64,000 nucleotides of DNA from Pedobacter gandavensis. Its GTDB lineage: Bacteria; Bacteroidota; Bacteroidia; Sphingobacteriales; Sphingobacteriaceae. Shown piece after piece: positions 52,444 to 60,232 of this stretch. The stretch's first letter is position 1; each line of letters begins with the position of its first letter. Where the stretch lies: positions 372,001 through 436,000 of the forward strand of contig NZ_WNXC01000004.1 in the NCBI RefSeq assembly GCF_014172405.1. The letters run 5' to 3'. The translations under genes were made by a program, and so were the position numbers. The notes beneath the pieces are model-generated. The model made no database searches, had not been told where the DNA came from, and was given only the letters and a program-made list of their open reading frames with translations.

Positions 52444-52797
52444 TTAGCCTCCAGATTTTTTAACTTTATAACCTTCTTTCTGTAAAAGTAACAAGACCTT
52501 ATCCCTGAAATCACCCTGGATGAGGATCTCGCCGTCCTTAGCAGCACCACCAACACCACATTTAGATTTCAGCATCTTTGCCAAAGTTTCCAGCGCATCA
52601 GTACTCCCGATAAAACCGGTGACTAAAGTTACGCCCTTACCTCCGCGATTTTTCCGATCCAACATCACCCTAAGATCTTGTTGATTGGCCGCTAATGGTA
52701 CATCTTCCACCTCATTGTCCTGCTCATATACAAAAGAAGGGTCTGTAGAAAACATAATACCACCAAAATCATTCAATACTTTCTTTTTCGCTTTCAT
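52444..52797 (-). CDS. SUI1/eIF1-like translation factor
   Basis: This 117-residue protein has a C-terminal SUI1 domain with GGKGVTLVTGF, LKSKCGVGGAAKDGEILIQGD and a final VLLLLQKEGYKVKKSGG. It resembles bacterial YciH, which affects fidelity of start-site choice in vitro. The N-terminal part (about 1-45) is unstructured-looking and charged. It lies nine bases after the lipid kinase gene. Confidence 0.88.
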   Translation of the reverse strand: MKAKKKVLNDFGGIMFSTDPSFVYEQDNEVEDVPLAANQQDLRVMLDRKNRGGKGVTLVTGFIGSTDALETLAKMLKSKCGVGGAAKDGEILIQGDFRDKVLLLLQKEGYKVKKSGG

Positions 52798-52806
52798 TGC
52801 TGTTTT

Positions 52807-53715
52807 TTATGAAATGGGAAGCTTTGCAGCTTCATAATCCGGTGTAATGATATTTAAAGATAAAGGCACCATAGAAATGTTCAGTTCTTTACCCATAAAA
52901 TAAGGCTCGCCATCAATGTGAATTGCATCACTTGCAGCCCGGACAATCTTGATATCCTTTCCTTGAATAATTTCCACCATCGCCGTTTGATCCGCCGTGC
53001 CATTCAACATGTGATAGGCCAATAGTGGTATCTTAACCAATGGGAATTTCTTGATGATACACACATCCAATAATCCGTCTGTAATGGATGCATTAGGAGA
53101 GATGTGTGCATTGTTACCGTATTGGGATGAGTTTGCGACACTGACCACAAAAGCAGTACGCACATATTCCTTACCATCTATATAAATATGGTAGGTCTGG
53201 GGTTTATAATTCAGCATTTCTTTGAGACCGAGTTTCAGGTAGCCAGATAGTCCCCTCGACTTATTCCCAGCGAAAACTGAACTGATGTGCGCATCAAAGC
53301 CCATACCTGCCATGTTAAAAAAGCATTTATCGTTAAACCTACCCGTGTCAATCACCCTAACCTTGAAATCATTGATCACCTTAATCGCCTGGATGGTCTT
53401 CATCGGAATTTTTAAAAACCTCGACAACCCATTTCCTGATCCAAAAGGAAGTATCCCAAGAATCTTATTTTGCTGCATTACCTTCGTTCCGATCTCATTG
53501 ATCGTACCATCCCCTCCAACGGCTACAATCACATCGAAATTCTTACTCGCCGCTTCCTCAGCAATCTCTGAAGCATGGCCTACATATTCCGTGAAGCTGT
53601 AATTCGCGTTAAACTTGGAACGGTCCAAATGCGCATCGATCAATGCTGGAATTTTCAGCTTGTCCTTTCCTCCCGAAATCGGGTTGATAATAAATAAAAT
53701 ATTAGATTTTGACAA
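52807..53715 (-). CDS. diacylglycerol/YegS-type lipid kinase family protein
   Basis: This 302-residue kinase has the N-terminal NPISGG, the nucleotide motif VGGDGTINEIG and the LPFGSGNGLSRFL block of the DAGK catalytic domain (PF00781). The C-terminal domain carries ITDGLLDVCII and HIDGEPY. It should phosphorylate a lipid alcohol such as diacylglycerol or a sphingoid base, and the substrate is undecided. Sphingobacteriaceae make sphingolipids, so both are possible. It is divergent from metK. Confidence 0.88.
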   Translation of the reverse strand: MSKSNILFIINPISGGKDKLKIPALIDAHLDRSKFNANYSFTEYVGHASEIAEEAASKNFDVIVAVGGDGTINEIGTKVMQQNKILGILPFGSGNGLSRFLKIPMKTIQAIKVINDFKVRVIDTGRFNDKCFFNMAGMGFDAHISSVFAGNKSRGLSGYLKLGLKEMLNYKPQTYHIYIDGKEYVRTAFVVSVANSSQYGNNAHISPNASITDGLLDVCIIKKFPLVKIPLLAYHMLNGTADQTAMVEIIQGKDIKIVRAASDAIHIDGEPYFMGKELNISMVPLSLNIITPDYEAAKLPIS

Positions 53716-53753
53716 AACAGTGGTTTAAATACGGTACAAAATAATTGATATTT

Positions 53754-53784
53754 TTTGACTATTTGAATATATATAGTAATTTTG
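53754..53784 (+). promoter_or_regulatory. metK promoter
   Basis: TTTG at 53754-53757, 19 bases, then TAATTTTG at 53777-53784 is a full match to the Bacteroidota promoter consensus. The transcript would start around 53790, just ahead of the SAM-II-type element. Confidence 0.85.
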
Positions 53785-53792
53785 CATCATTA

Positions 53793-53862
53793 AAGTGGAC
53801 TGATTTGCGATGCTATCATCAAAAATAGCGGGATTGCAACCACGTAAAAAAAAGTGCTAACC
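53793..53862 (+). promoter_or_regulatory. SAM-II-type riboswitch upstream of metK
   Basis: The conserved parts of the SAM-II aptamer appear in order. They are the P1 5' strand GTGG (53795-53798), CTGATTT (53800-53806), ATTGCAA (53833-53839), the P1 3' strand CCAC (53840-53843), an A-rich joiner and GCTAA (53856-53860). An extra hairpin, GCTAT (53812-53816) with ATAGC (53825-53829), sits in the first loop. The aptamer binds S-adenosylmethionine, the product of metK. The start codon lies 85 bases downstream, so how the switch acts on translation or transcription is not visible. Confidence 0.8.
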
Positions 53863-53947
53863 TTATCATACACTTGAATTTACTGCCTGTATTGCAGGAT
53901 CAGAGGCCATTTTATATAATTGTTTATTACAAAATTAATTATTTAAG

Positions 53948-55198
53948 ATGTCATATTTATTTACATCAGAATCTGTTTCCGAAGGTCATCCTGATAAAAT
54001 CGCAGATCAAATCTCCGACGCACTAATTGATAATTTCCTGGCTTTTGACGCAGATTCAAAGGTTGCATGTGAAACACTTGTTACAACCGGTCAGGTGATC
54101 CTAGCTGGTGAGGTAAAATCAAAGACTTATCTTGATGTACAGCAGATTGCTCGTGATGTCATCAAAAAAATTGGTTATACTAAAAGTGAGTACATGTTTG
54201 AGGCCAACTCATGCGGAATCCTTTCTGCAATTCATGAACAATCACAAGACATCAACCAAGGTGTAGATAGAAGCAGCAAAGAAGAACAAGGTGCAGGTGA
54301 TCAAGGTATGATGTTCGGTTATGCAACCAACGAAACTGAAGACTATATGCCTTTAGCACTTGATCTTTCTCATAAGCTATTACAAGAACTTGCTGAGCTA
54401 AGACGCGAAAATAATGAAATTACTTATTTACGCCCGGATGCAAAATCTCAAGTAACACTTGAATATAATGACAACAATAAACCAGTTCGTATTGATGCCA
54501 TCGTAATTTCGACTCAACATGACGACTTCGACGAAGAAGCGACCATGCTGGCAAAAATCAAATCTGACCTGGTTTCGATCTTAATTCCAAGAATCATTGC
54601 TAAATACCCTCAATACGCGCATTTATTTAATGACAAAATTGAGTACCATATCAACCCAACCGGTAAATTCGTAATTGGTGGTCCACATGGTGATACTGGC
54701 TTAACTGGTCGTAAAATCATTGTAGATACTTACGGTGGTAAAGGTGCTCACGGTGGTGGTGCTTTCTCTGGAAAAGATCCAAGTAAAGTAGATAGAAGTG
54801 CAGCTTATGCAACCCGTCATATCGCGAAAAACTTAGTAGCTGCAGGTGTTGCAGAAGAAATTCTTGTTCAGGTTAGTTATGCCATTGGTGTAGCAAAGCC
54901 GATGGGAATTTATATCAACACTTATGGTACAAGCAAAGTAAATAAAACTGATGGTGAGATTGCTTCAATTGTAGAAGGCCTGTTCGACATGCGTCCTTAC
55001 TTTATTGAGCAGCGTCTAAAACTAAGAAACCCTATTTACAGCGAAACTGCAGCTTATGGCCACATGGGTCGCAAAAATGAAACCGTTACTAAAACTTTCA
55101 AAACTCCTTATGGAGAAGAAAAAACTGTAACTGTAGAGCTGTTTACCTGGGAGAAACTAGATTTCGTAGATCAGGTGAAAGCTGCTTTCTCTTTGTAG
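53948..55198 (+). CDS. metK: S-adenosylmethionine synthetase
   Basis: This enzyme makes S-adenosylmethionine from methionine and ATP. The 416-residue protein has [16 protein letters not shown] at about 14-29, [12 protein letters not shown] near 118-129 and [20 protein letters not shown] in the middle. The P-loop-like [19 protein letters not shown] follows. The length is normal for the phylum. It is preceded by a promoter and SAM-II-type element and followed by a strong terminator, so it is a single-gene unit with product feedback. Confidence 0.97.
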   Translation: MSYLFTSESVSEGHPDKIADQISDALIDNFLAFDADSKVACETLVTTGQVILAGEVKSKTYLDVQQIARDVIKKIGYTKSEYMFEANSCGILSAIHEQSQDINQGVDRSSKEEQGAGDQGMMFGYATNETEDYMPLALDLSHKLLQELAELRRENNEITYLRPDAKSQVTLEYNDNNKPVRIDAIVISTQHDDFDEEATMLAKIKSDLVSILIPRIIAKYPQYAHLFNDKIEYHINPTGKFVIGGPHGDTGLTGRKIIVDTYGGKGAHGGGAFSGKDPSKVDRSAAYATRHIAKNLVAAGVAEEILVQVSYAIGVAKPMGIYINTYGTSKVNKTDGEIASIVEGLFDMRPYFIEQRLKLRNPIYSETAAYGHMGRKNETVTKTFKTPYGEEKTVTVELFTWEKLDFVDQVKAAFSL

Positions 55199-55220
55199 AA
55201 CGATAAATCATCATATTGAA

Positions 55221-55255
55221 AAAGGCGCTATTCCATCAAGGATAGCGCCTTTTTT
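55221..55255 (+). terminator. intrinsic terminator of metK
   Basis: AAAGGCGCTAT at 55221-55231 and ATAGCGCCTTTTTT from 55242 form an eleven-pair stem with a ten-base loop and a T run. It starts 22 bases past the stop codon. Confidence 0.9.
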
Positions 55256-55327
55256 AATGGCCTAAAGGCCTGTTTTCTGAGAAGACCAGATAAACAAAAA
55301 ACCATTTCCCTAAACAGATGTTAATTA

Positions 55328-55696
55328 ATGAAACAAACATCAATCATTATGGAACAGCCAGTAGAAATGAATACCCTTAGCCAGATCCTGGAAAAATTAA
55401 GACTTAAAGGACTGGACAATGAAGTGAAGATGACAGATCATGGTAAAATGCAAGGTGTTGGTCTCAATAAAATATATAATCCGGAAGATTTATCCATTAT
55501 AAAAACCTATCGTTTTGAGGGCGATTCTGATCCCGCAGATAATTCTGTGCTTTATATCTTAGAAGATAAAGATGGTCAGATTGGCTATATTCTTGATGCT
55601 TATGGCATGTATAGCTCTCAGGAGGACCCGGGATTTGATGACTTCCTGAAAAAGATCCCTACCGCAGACCGGGATCTTCAGGAACTTTTCAGTTAG
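55328..55696 (+). CDS. small conserved protein, phosphoribosylpyrophosphate-synthetase-like in name only
   Basis: This 122-residue soluble protein is of a type widespread in Bacteroidota. It has the pattern LSQILEKLRLKG, YNPEDLSIIKTYRFEGDSDP and SVLYILEDKDGQIGYILDAYGMY. I recall homologues named phosphoribosylpyrophosphate synthetase in databases, but there is no PRPP-binding motif and the length is far too short, so that name is unsupported. ATG codons at 55349 and 55367 are alternative starts, and the latter gives MNTLSQIL as in many homologues. Function is unknown. Confidence 0.65.
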   Translation: MKQTSIIMEQPVEMNTLSQILEKLRLKGLDNEVKMTDHGKMQGVGLNKIYNPEDLSIIKTYRFEGDSDPADNSVLYILEDKDGQIGYILDAYGMYSSQEDPGFDDFLKKIPTADRDLQELFS

Positions 55697-55715
55697 AAAA
55701 CCTATTTTAGAAAAT

Positions 55716-55745
55716 ATAAGGCCCATCGATTACGATGGGCCTTAT
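55716..55745. terminator. bidirectional terminator
   Basis: ATAAGGCCCATCG at 55716-55728 and CGATGGGCCTTAT at 55733-55745 form a perfect thirteen-pair stem with a four-base loop. It is flanked by A- and T-rich sequence and starts 20 bases past the small conserved gene. Confidence 0.85.
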
Positions 55746-55753
55746 TTATACAT

Positions 55754-55843
55754 TTATACTTTTTTATCCATTACACTTATCCAGAATACGATTACCCCAT
55801 CAATAATCGCTAAAACCAATATTGCCCATTCATATAGTTGCAT
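55754..55843 (-). CDS. possible 29-residue single-helix membrane peptide
   Basis: A reverse-strand frame from ATG (55843-55841) to TAA (55756-55754) encodes 29 residues. The sequence is a short polar start (MQLYEW), one hydrophobic helix (AILVLAIIDGVIVFWISV) and a basic end (MDKKV). The frame lies between a terminator and the end of the GH84 gene. Composition fits a small membrane peptide rather than a chance frame, but there is no motif and no clear promoter, so it is tentative. Confidence 0.35.
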   Translation of the reverse strand: MQLYEWAILVLAIIDGVIVFWISVMDKKV

Positions 55844-55915
55844 ATATTTATCGTTTTAATAAGTAATAAAAATTAATCCCCTGCCAGGTTTTTATGAGCA
55901 TAAACTAGATACACG

Positions 55916-58444
55916 CTAATGTTTAGCTATTTCATAAATACGTAGTGGTTCCACGGCATTCGTTTTAAAATATAAGGTGTCCACCTTTTTCAACGCAACC
56001 TTATCGATCTTAATGTAGTCCCCATTTCCTTCGTATAATATAGTCTCCTTACCTTTTTTATCTTTAGAGAAGATGGTTATGGATTCTCTGTTTAGTCTTA
56101 AGAGCAGTAGTAAATCTGCCTGCTGAAAGTCTTTTGGCAGATGCACCAATCTTGGCTCATTTTTAGAAAAAGTGCTATATGTAGCCAAATTACCGTCCAA
56201 AACATAAACTCCGTTATCTGCTTCATTTTTAGTCCCCACCTCCAATTTAAACATTTTAAGGTATAGATTCTGTGCCTTTTCAGATTTATTCCTAAAACGA
56301 ATATATCGATCTTTAGTCGCATCAAATGCAGTCGCCAATCCTTTCCCTTTTTTTTCTTCTACCGGCAAAACAACCCAGTTTAGCCCATCCGCAGAGCTTT
56401 CAAAGCCTCCCCAATTCGTAAGGGTAGCTGACTCCAGGTTAAACTGTAAGGTTTTAGGCTTTAAATTAGGATGTAGGCGTACGCCAAAGTAATCACCCGC
56501 GTTCAGCGTAATCGTCTCCAGTGCAGGTGAAAGCGCCACGCTTTGATTTCCAATTTGCAAGGGCTGACTCTTCAACTTGGCATTGTTCGTATAAAGTGCC
56601 GTTTGGTCTGAACTCTGAACTGCTGTTCCCGCAGCTGCCAAACCCTTTCCAGCCGTCATTTGCTGACCTACGGTCAGTAAAACCTCTTTTACGAAAGGTA
56701 GCATCACCAATGAGCCTGTTTTAACACCCGGCTGATAGGGATTAAGGTTCATCTTCTGATCCAATTCCGTCATGCTATCCAGGTAACGCTCTGTCGCCAA
56801 GTACTTATCCCATGCCGAAACATACGATTTTTTGTTCCAGTCATCTGCCAGGTCCATCACTGCCACACCAGCTTTTCCAAGCAGGTAAAACTGTGCCAAC
56901 CATGGTGTGATCTGTTCGACCAACCTTTTGTTCTGGCTTTTCAAAGGAATGTCTTTCGACGCAGCGATCATCGCTTCAAATTCCGCTTTAAGTCTTTGCG
57001 CATCAGCAGCAGCATATCCCCCTTCTTTTAAAGACTTCAGAAAGGCGGTGGTATAAGGTATCATCTCCACTGACTCCGTTCTTCTGTAACGGTGCCCATT
57101 CGGCCCTGGATCACTGTTGTGGGCATTAAACAATTGAAAAGCTTCTGGAGCTTCCGGCATAATATAACGATGCGAAGCTAACCATGCTTGTTCTGGCTGA
57201 TAACTCTTCATATTCCAGGTATACAATGCCACCCCAAATATGGCCGTTTTAGAAGGCTCTGCTTTATCCATCGGGTTAGACACGAAACCAGACATCTCAT
57301 TTTGCGCGTCGATATCAATTCCATAAGATGGGCCCATTAATAAGTGATCTCGTACATAATCACTTACCGGGAAATTCCACCATACAAAAGCCGGACGGCG
57401 GATGCGTTTATTTACCCATTCCAAACCTTCTTTAGTAATGTCAGCAACTACCGTATTTCCAGTCCACATGATGTGAATCGCCGGATCTAACTTTTCACCC
57501 AAAATATCAAGGTAAGTTCCAGGTTTCGGATCAGACCATCCTTTATTATATTCTGTAGGACACATGATCAATGGTGTCACATCCTTTTTCTTATTCACAA
57601 ACTGGTACTGAATGTAATTCAATAAGCCAGCCTGTTTTGCAGCATCCGTACCCACTCCGGAAATGTCATCAAAGAATACCGCAAATGAACGTACGCCAAG
57701 ACCATACATCATCTCAAACTTCTTAAGTACCGCTGTACTGTCCTCCAGATTCCATTTGATGTCTTTTCCAGGATGAATGGCCCATACAAAATCAACGTAA
57801 TTCTTTTTTGCTTCCTGCACCAACAATTTGATATCTGCCTCTTCCTTTTCCGGATAATGTAACCTCCAGTTAGGGGAAGAATGGTAAGGATCATCTTTTG
57901 GACCATATATATAGGTATTCAATTTCAGCTGACCATAAAAGCGTAATTGTGCAACACGATCCTGTTGTGTCCATGGATCTCCATAAAAGCCTTCTACTGT
58001 ACCTCTGAAGGGAACATCTGGATAATCAATCACCTTTATAAAAGGAAGTTTAACCTTCCCATTTGCCAACTGAACTAAGGTCTGCGCTGCATAAAAAGCA
58101 CCCCGATCATCCGCAGCGGTGATTTGAATACCTGTTTTATTAATGGCTAATTCATAAGCCCCGGAACGCTGGCCGGCAGATTTATTTATTTGAACCTTTA
58201 CTGGCAATACGTTCTTGCCTCCATCCAATTTTAACACCGTACTTAGCAGGCTTTGTAATTCTGGCTTTACCGATCCTGGTTTTACATAAAAAGCCTGTTC
58301 TAAAGAAATCGATCCGGTTTCCGTCACCATTTGATGAGGTTGGGGATAAATCACTACTGGCAGTTCCTGGGCAGTAGCAGCTTTAGTGAGTACACATAAA
58401 ACAATGGGGATCAGTCGTCTTTTAAAATTTAGCATCATATTCAT
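55916..58444 (-). CDS. GH84 beta-N-acetylglucosaminidase (O-GlcNAcase/hyaluronidase-like)
   Basis: This 842-residue exported enzyme removes terminal beta-linked GlcNAc. A signal peptide ends near TAAtAQ (about residue 26). A GH20-like N-terminal domain reaches to about 140 and the GH84 catalytic barrel begins at FRGTVEGFYGDPW (146-158). The catalytic pair is Asp259-Asp260 in FFDDISG. The C-terminal third carries a helical domain and beta-sandwich, galactose-binding-like modules. It is the last of four reverse-strand genes, with an M60 peptidase and LamG lipoproteins, which suggests glycoprotein breakdown. A second ATG nine bases in is an alternative start. Confidence 0.9.
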   Translation of the reverse strand: MNMMLNFKRRLIPIVLCVLTKAATAQELPVVIYPQPHQMVTETGSISLEQAFYVKPGSVKPELQSLLSTVLKLDGGKNVLPVKVQINKSAGQRSGAYELAINKTGIQITAADDRGAFYAAQTLVQLANGKVKLPFIKVIDYPDVPFRGTVEGFYGDPWTQQDRVAQLRFYGQLKLNTYIYGPKDDPYHSSPNWRLHYPEKEEADIKLLVQEAKKNYVDFVWAIHPGKDIKWNLEDSTAVLKKFEMMYGLGVRSFAVFFDDISGVGTDAAKQAGLLNYIQYQFVNKKKDVTPLIMCPTEYNKGWSDPKPGTYLDILGEKLDPAIHIMWTGNTVVADITKEGLEWVNKRIRRPAFVWWNFPVSDYVRDHLLMGPSYGIDIDAQNEMSGFVSNPMDKAEPSKTAIFGVALYTWNMKSYQPEQAWLASHRYIMPEAPEAFQLFNAHNSDPGPNGHRYRRTESVEMIPYTTAFLKSLKEGGYAAADAQRLKAEFEAMIAASKDIPLKSQNKRLVEQITPWLAQFYLLGKAGVAVMDLADDWNKKSYVSAWDKYLATERYLDSMTELDQKMNLNPYQPGVKTGSLVMLPFVKEVLLTVGQQMTAGKGLAAAGTAVQSSDQTALYTNNAKLKSQPLQIGNQSVALSPALETITLNAGDYFGVRLHPNLKPKTLQFNLESATLTNWGGFESSADGLNWVVLPVEEKKGKGLATAFDATKDRYIRFRNKSEKAQNLYLKMFKLEVGTKNEADNGVYVLDGNLATYSTFSKNEPRLVHLPKDFQQADLLLLLRLNRESITIFSKDKKGKETILYEGNGDYIKIDKVALKKVDTLYFKTNAVEPLRIYEIAKH

Positions 58445-58484
58445 TCGTTTCTTTAAGCTTGTAAAAAGGGTGTCTTTATCAAAA

Positions 58485-58512
58485 TATGGCCCTAGAGATT
58501 TCCAGGGCCATA
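58485..58512 (-). terminator. hairpin after the first LamG lipoprotein gene
   Basis: TATGGCCCT at 58485-58493 and AGGGCCATA at 58504-58512 form a perfect nine-pair stem with a ten-base loop. On the reverse strand it is followed by TTTTGAT. It lies between the LamG lipoprotein and GH84 genes and may reduce read-through into GH84. Confidence 0.7.
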
Positions 58513-58532
58513 CAATAATAACATTTATCGGT

Positions 58533-60212
58533 TTACTTTAAGAATTCAACCTCAAATTTCGACAGCCACCCGCTTCCATCTACATCCCATACTGGTTTAA
58601 TCGGTATTTTTAACCAATAATACAATAACGCAGTCACATCTGGCCCTGCGGTAACTACAGAAATTCCATCCATCGATTGTGGAACTCTGCTTACCGGAAT
58701 ATCTGTACCCAATCCTACCCATCTATATGGACCAGTCATCTTAAAACTATAACCAACAGGTGCTTTATTCACTAACAATGCCCCGGCACCTTCATCTACC
58801 GGCCAGAAACCAGTTAAATTAGCATAATTAGGATGTTTGGTAATATCTTGTAATGCGATGTTATTTTTAACGGTGGCATCATCTAAAGCAACGTTAAAAT
58901 ACTGTACATCTCCAATATTAAAATCAAGATTGGTTCCACCATTGTCCTGATTACGATAACCTATTTTCAAAGGCTCGGTAGTCGTTAAATTTAGAGATCC
59001 TGAAATATCGGTCGTCCTGTTAAGGACTCCATCTGTATACACTTTGGCCGTTCTTACTGCTCCAACGGTTTTAACGGTGAGTGTTAACGTATGCCATTTC
59101 CTATCATTTACAGTAGTTCCGCCCAACAAGCTGGATCCTCCGCCGTTATTCTTACCCCCAATTACCACCTCCCAATTGCCACCATTATAAATCATGGTCC
59201 AACCTGTAGTGGCGTGGCCTCCAACATCTGTACTTTTAGAGAAAAAACCTGGCCAGGTGGCATTGTTGTTGAACTTCACTTGTACCTGAGTCGTGAAATC
59301 TTTATTGGTCCCGCCATCATACAGGCCGTTGTCTTTTTCAATGACCGCAGCAATTTTTGAGTTATTAAACGCAATGGTATTGAACCCTTTCTTCACCAAT
59401 GCTTCCGATTTCAGATTTGGATTAGAGCAAACGATAAATCCTGCTTTTGGGCTCGTTTCACTTCCTCCGCGATTTGTAGTCACAATCACCAGCCACTCTT
59501 CCTTATTGTACTCCTTACGCTTCTTCAAAGCGTCAAGCACTTCAGCAATATAGCCATCCACTTTAGTCACTGCTGCACTGAAAGTCGGAACATCTGCGGT
59601 ATAGCCATCTTTTTTACCAGTAGTTTCTACGTCTTGAAAATTTGCTAAAACGACACTTGGATTGGCGTTTTGAAGTACCTTCAGCACAGAGTCTTTTACA
59701 CTGGCATCATTACCGGCCAGAACGGGCCTTGCCGCTTCATTGAAGTACCTATTCAATGTTGGATTGGAAGTAACAGTAACCGTTGTTAAATCTGGTTTTG
59801 TCTCTAAAATCCTATATAAAAAATTTGGATAGATGACAGAAGTCACATGCTCATCCTCATTTGGCGATGGTCGGAAACTATCTGTAAATACGCGATGCTT
59901 ATTGGAAGATGTACCCGTCATCAAACTTACCCAGGTAGGAATCGTACCAGCATTGACATCCGCAATCACCTCATAATTGTATTTACCATTGGCGATCAGA
60001 CTTCCAATCGTCGCCGGGTTAATCTTCTTCAGCTCCGCACCAGCCAGTCCATCAATACCGATGATCAAGACCTTCCTGGCATTTGTAGAAGGTAAGGTTC
60101 CGTATTCCTCAAAAACCGGAGGAGGATTGTCGTATTTCTTACAAGCAGAAAATAAAGACACAGTGCTCACTGCCAGGCCTAGAAAAAGTGTTTTTATAAT
60201 ATGATTATTCAT
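58533..60212 (-). CDS. alkaline-phosphatase-fold/LamG lipoprotein, likely catalytically degenerate
   Basis: This 559-residue lipoprotein has lipobox FSAC (Cys24). An alkaline-phosphatase-like domain runs from about 46 to 270, a LamG-type jellyroll from about 295 to 460, and a C-terminal DUF4983-like domain follows. In the phosphatase fold the first Asp (Asp54 in GIDGLAG) and a nucleophile-like Thr90 remain. The usual D-x-x-GH motif reads VETTGKK (195-201) and the usual DHGG reads NRGG (247-250). The metal-binding His and Asp are thus missing, so phosphodiesterase activity is unlikely. It may bind glycans at the cell surface. It is a paralogue of the gene at 62160. Confidence 0.8.
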   Translation of the reverse strand: MNNHIIKTLFLGLAVSTVSLFSACKKYDNPPPVFEEYGTLPSTNARKVLIIGIDGLAGAELKKINPATIGSLIANGKYNYEVIADVNAGTIPTWVSLMTGTSSNKHRVFTDSFRPSPNEDEHVTSVIYPNFLYRILETKPDLTTVTVTSNPTLNRYFNEAARPVLAGNDASVKDSVLKVLQNANPSVVLANFQDVETTGKKDGYTADVPTFSAAVTKVDGYIAEVLDALKKRKEYNKEEWLVIVTTNRGGSETSPKAGFIVCSNPNLKSEALVKKGFNTIAFNNSKIAAVIEKDNGLYDGGTNKDFTTQVQVKFNNNATWPGFFSKSTDVGGHATTGWTMIYNGGNWEVVIGGKNNGGGSSLLGGTTVNDRKWHTLTLTVKTVGAVRTAKVYTDGVLNRTTDISGSLNLTTTEPLKIGYRNQDNGGTNLDFNIGDVQYFNVALDDATVKNNIALQDITKHPNYANLTGFWPVDEGAGALLVNKAPVGYSFKMTGPYRWVGLGTDIPVSRVPQSMDGISVVTAGPDVTALLYYWLKIPIKPVWDVDGSGWLSKFEVEFLK

Positions 60213-60232
60213 GTTCTGATTTTCTATAATAA

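Noticed and set aside
52807..53947. Possible SAM-I (S-box) leader for metK
   Set aside because: The leader lacks the S-box core helices. The conserved blocks fit SAM-II instead.
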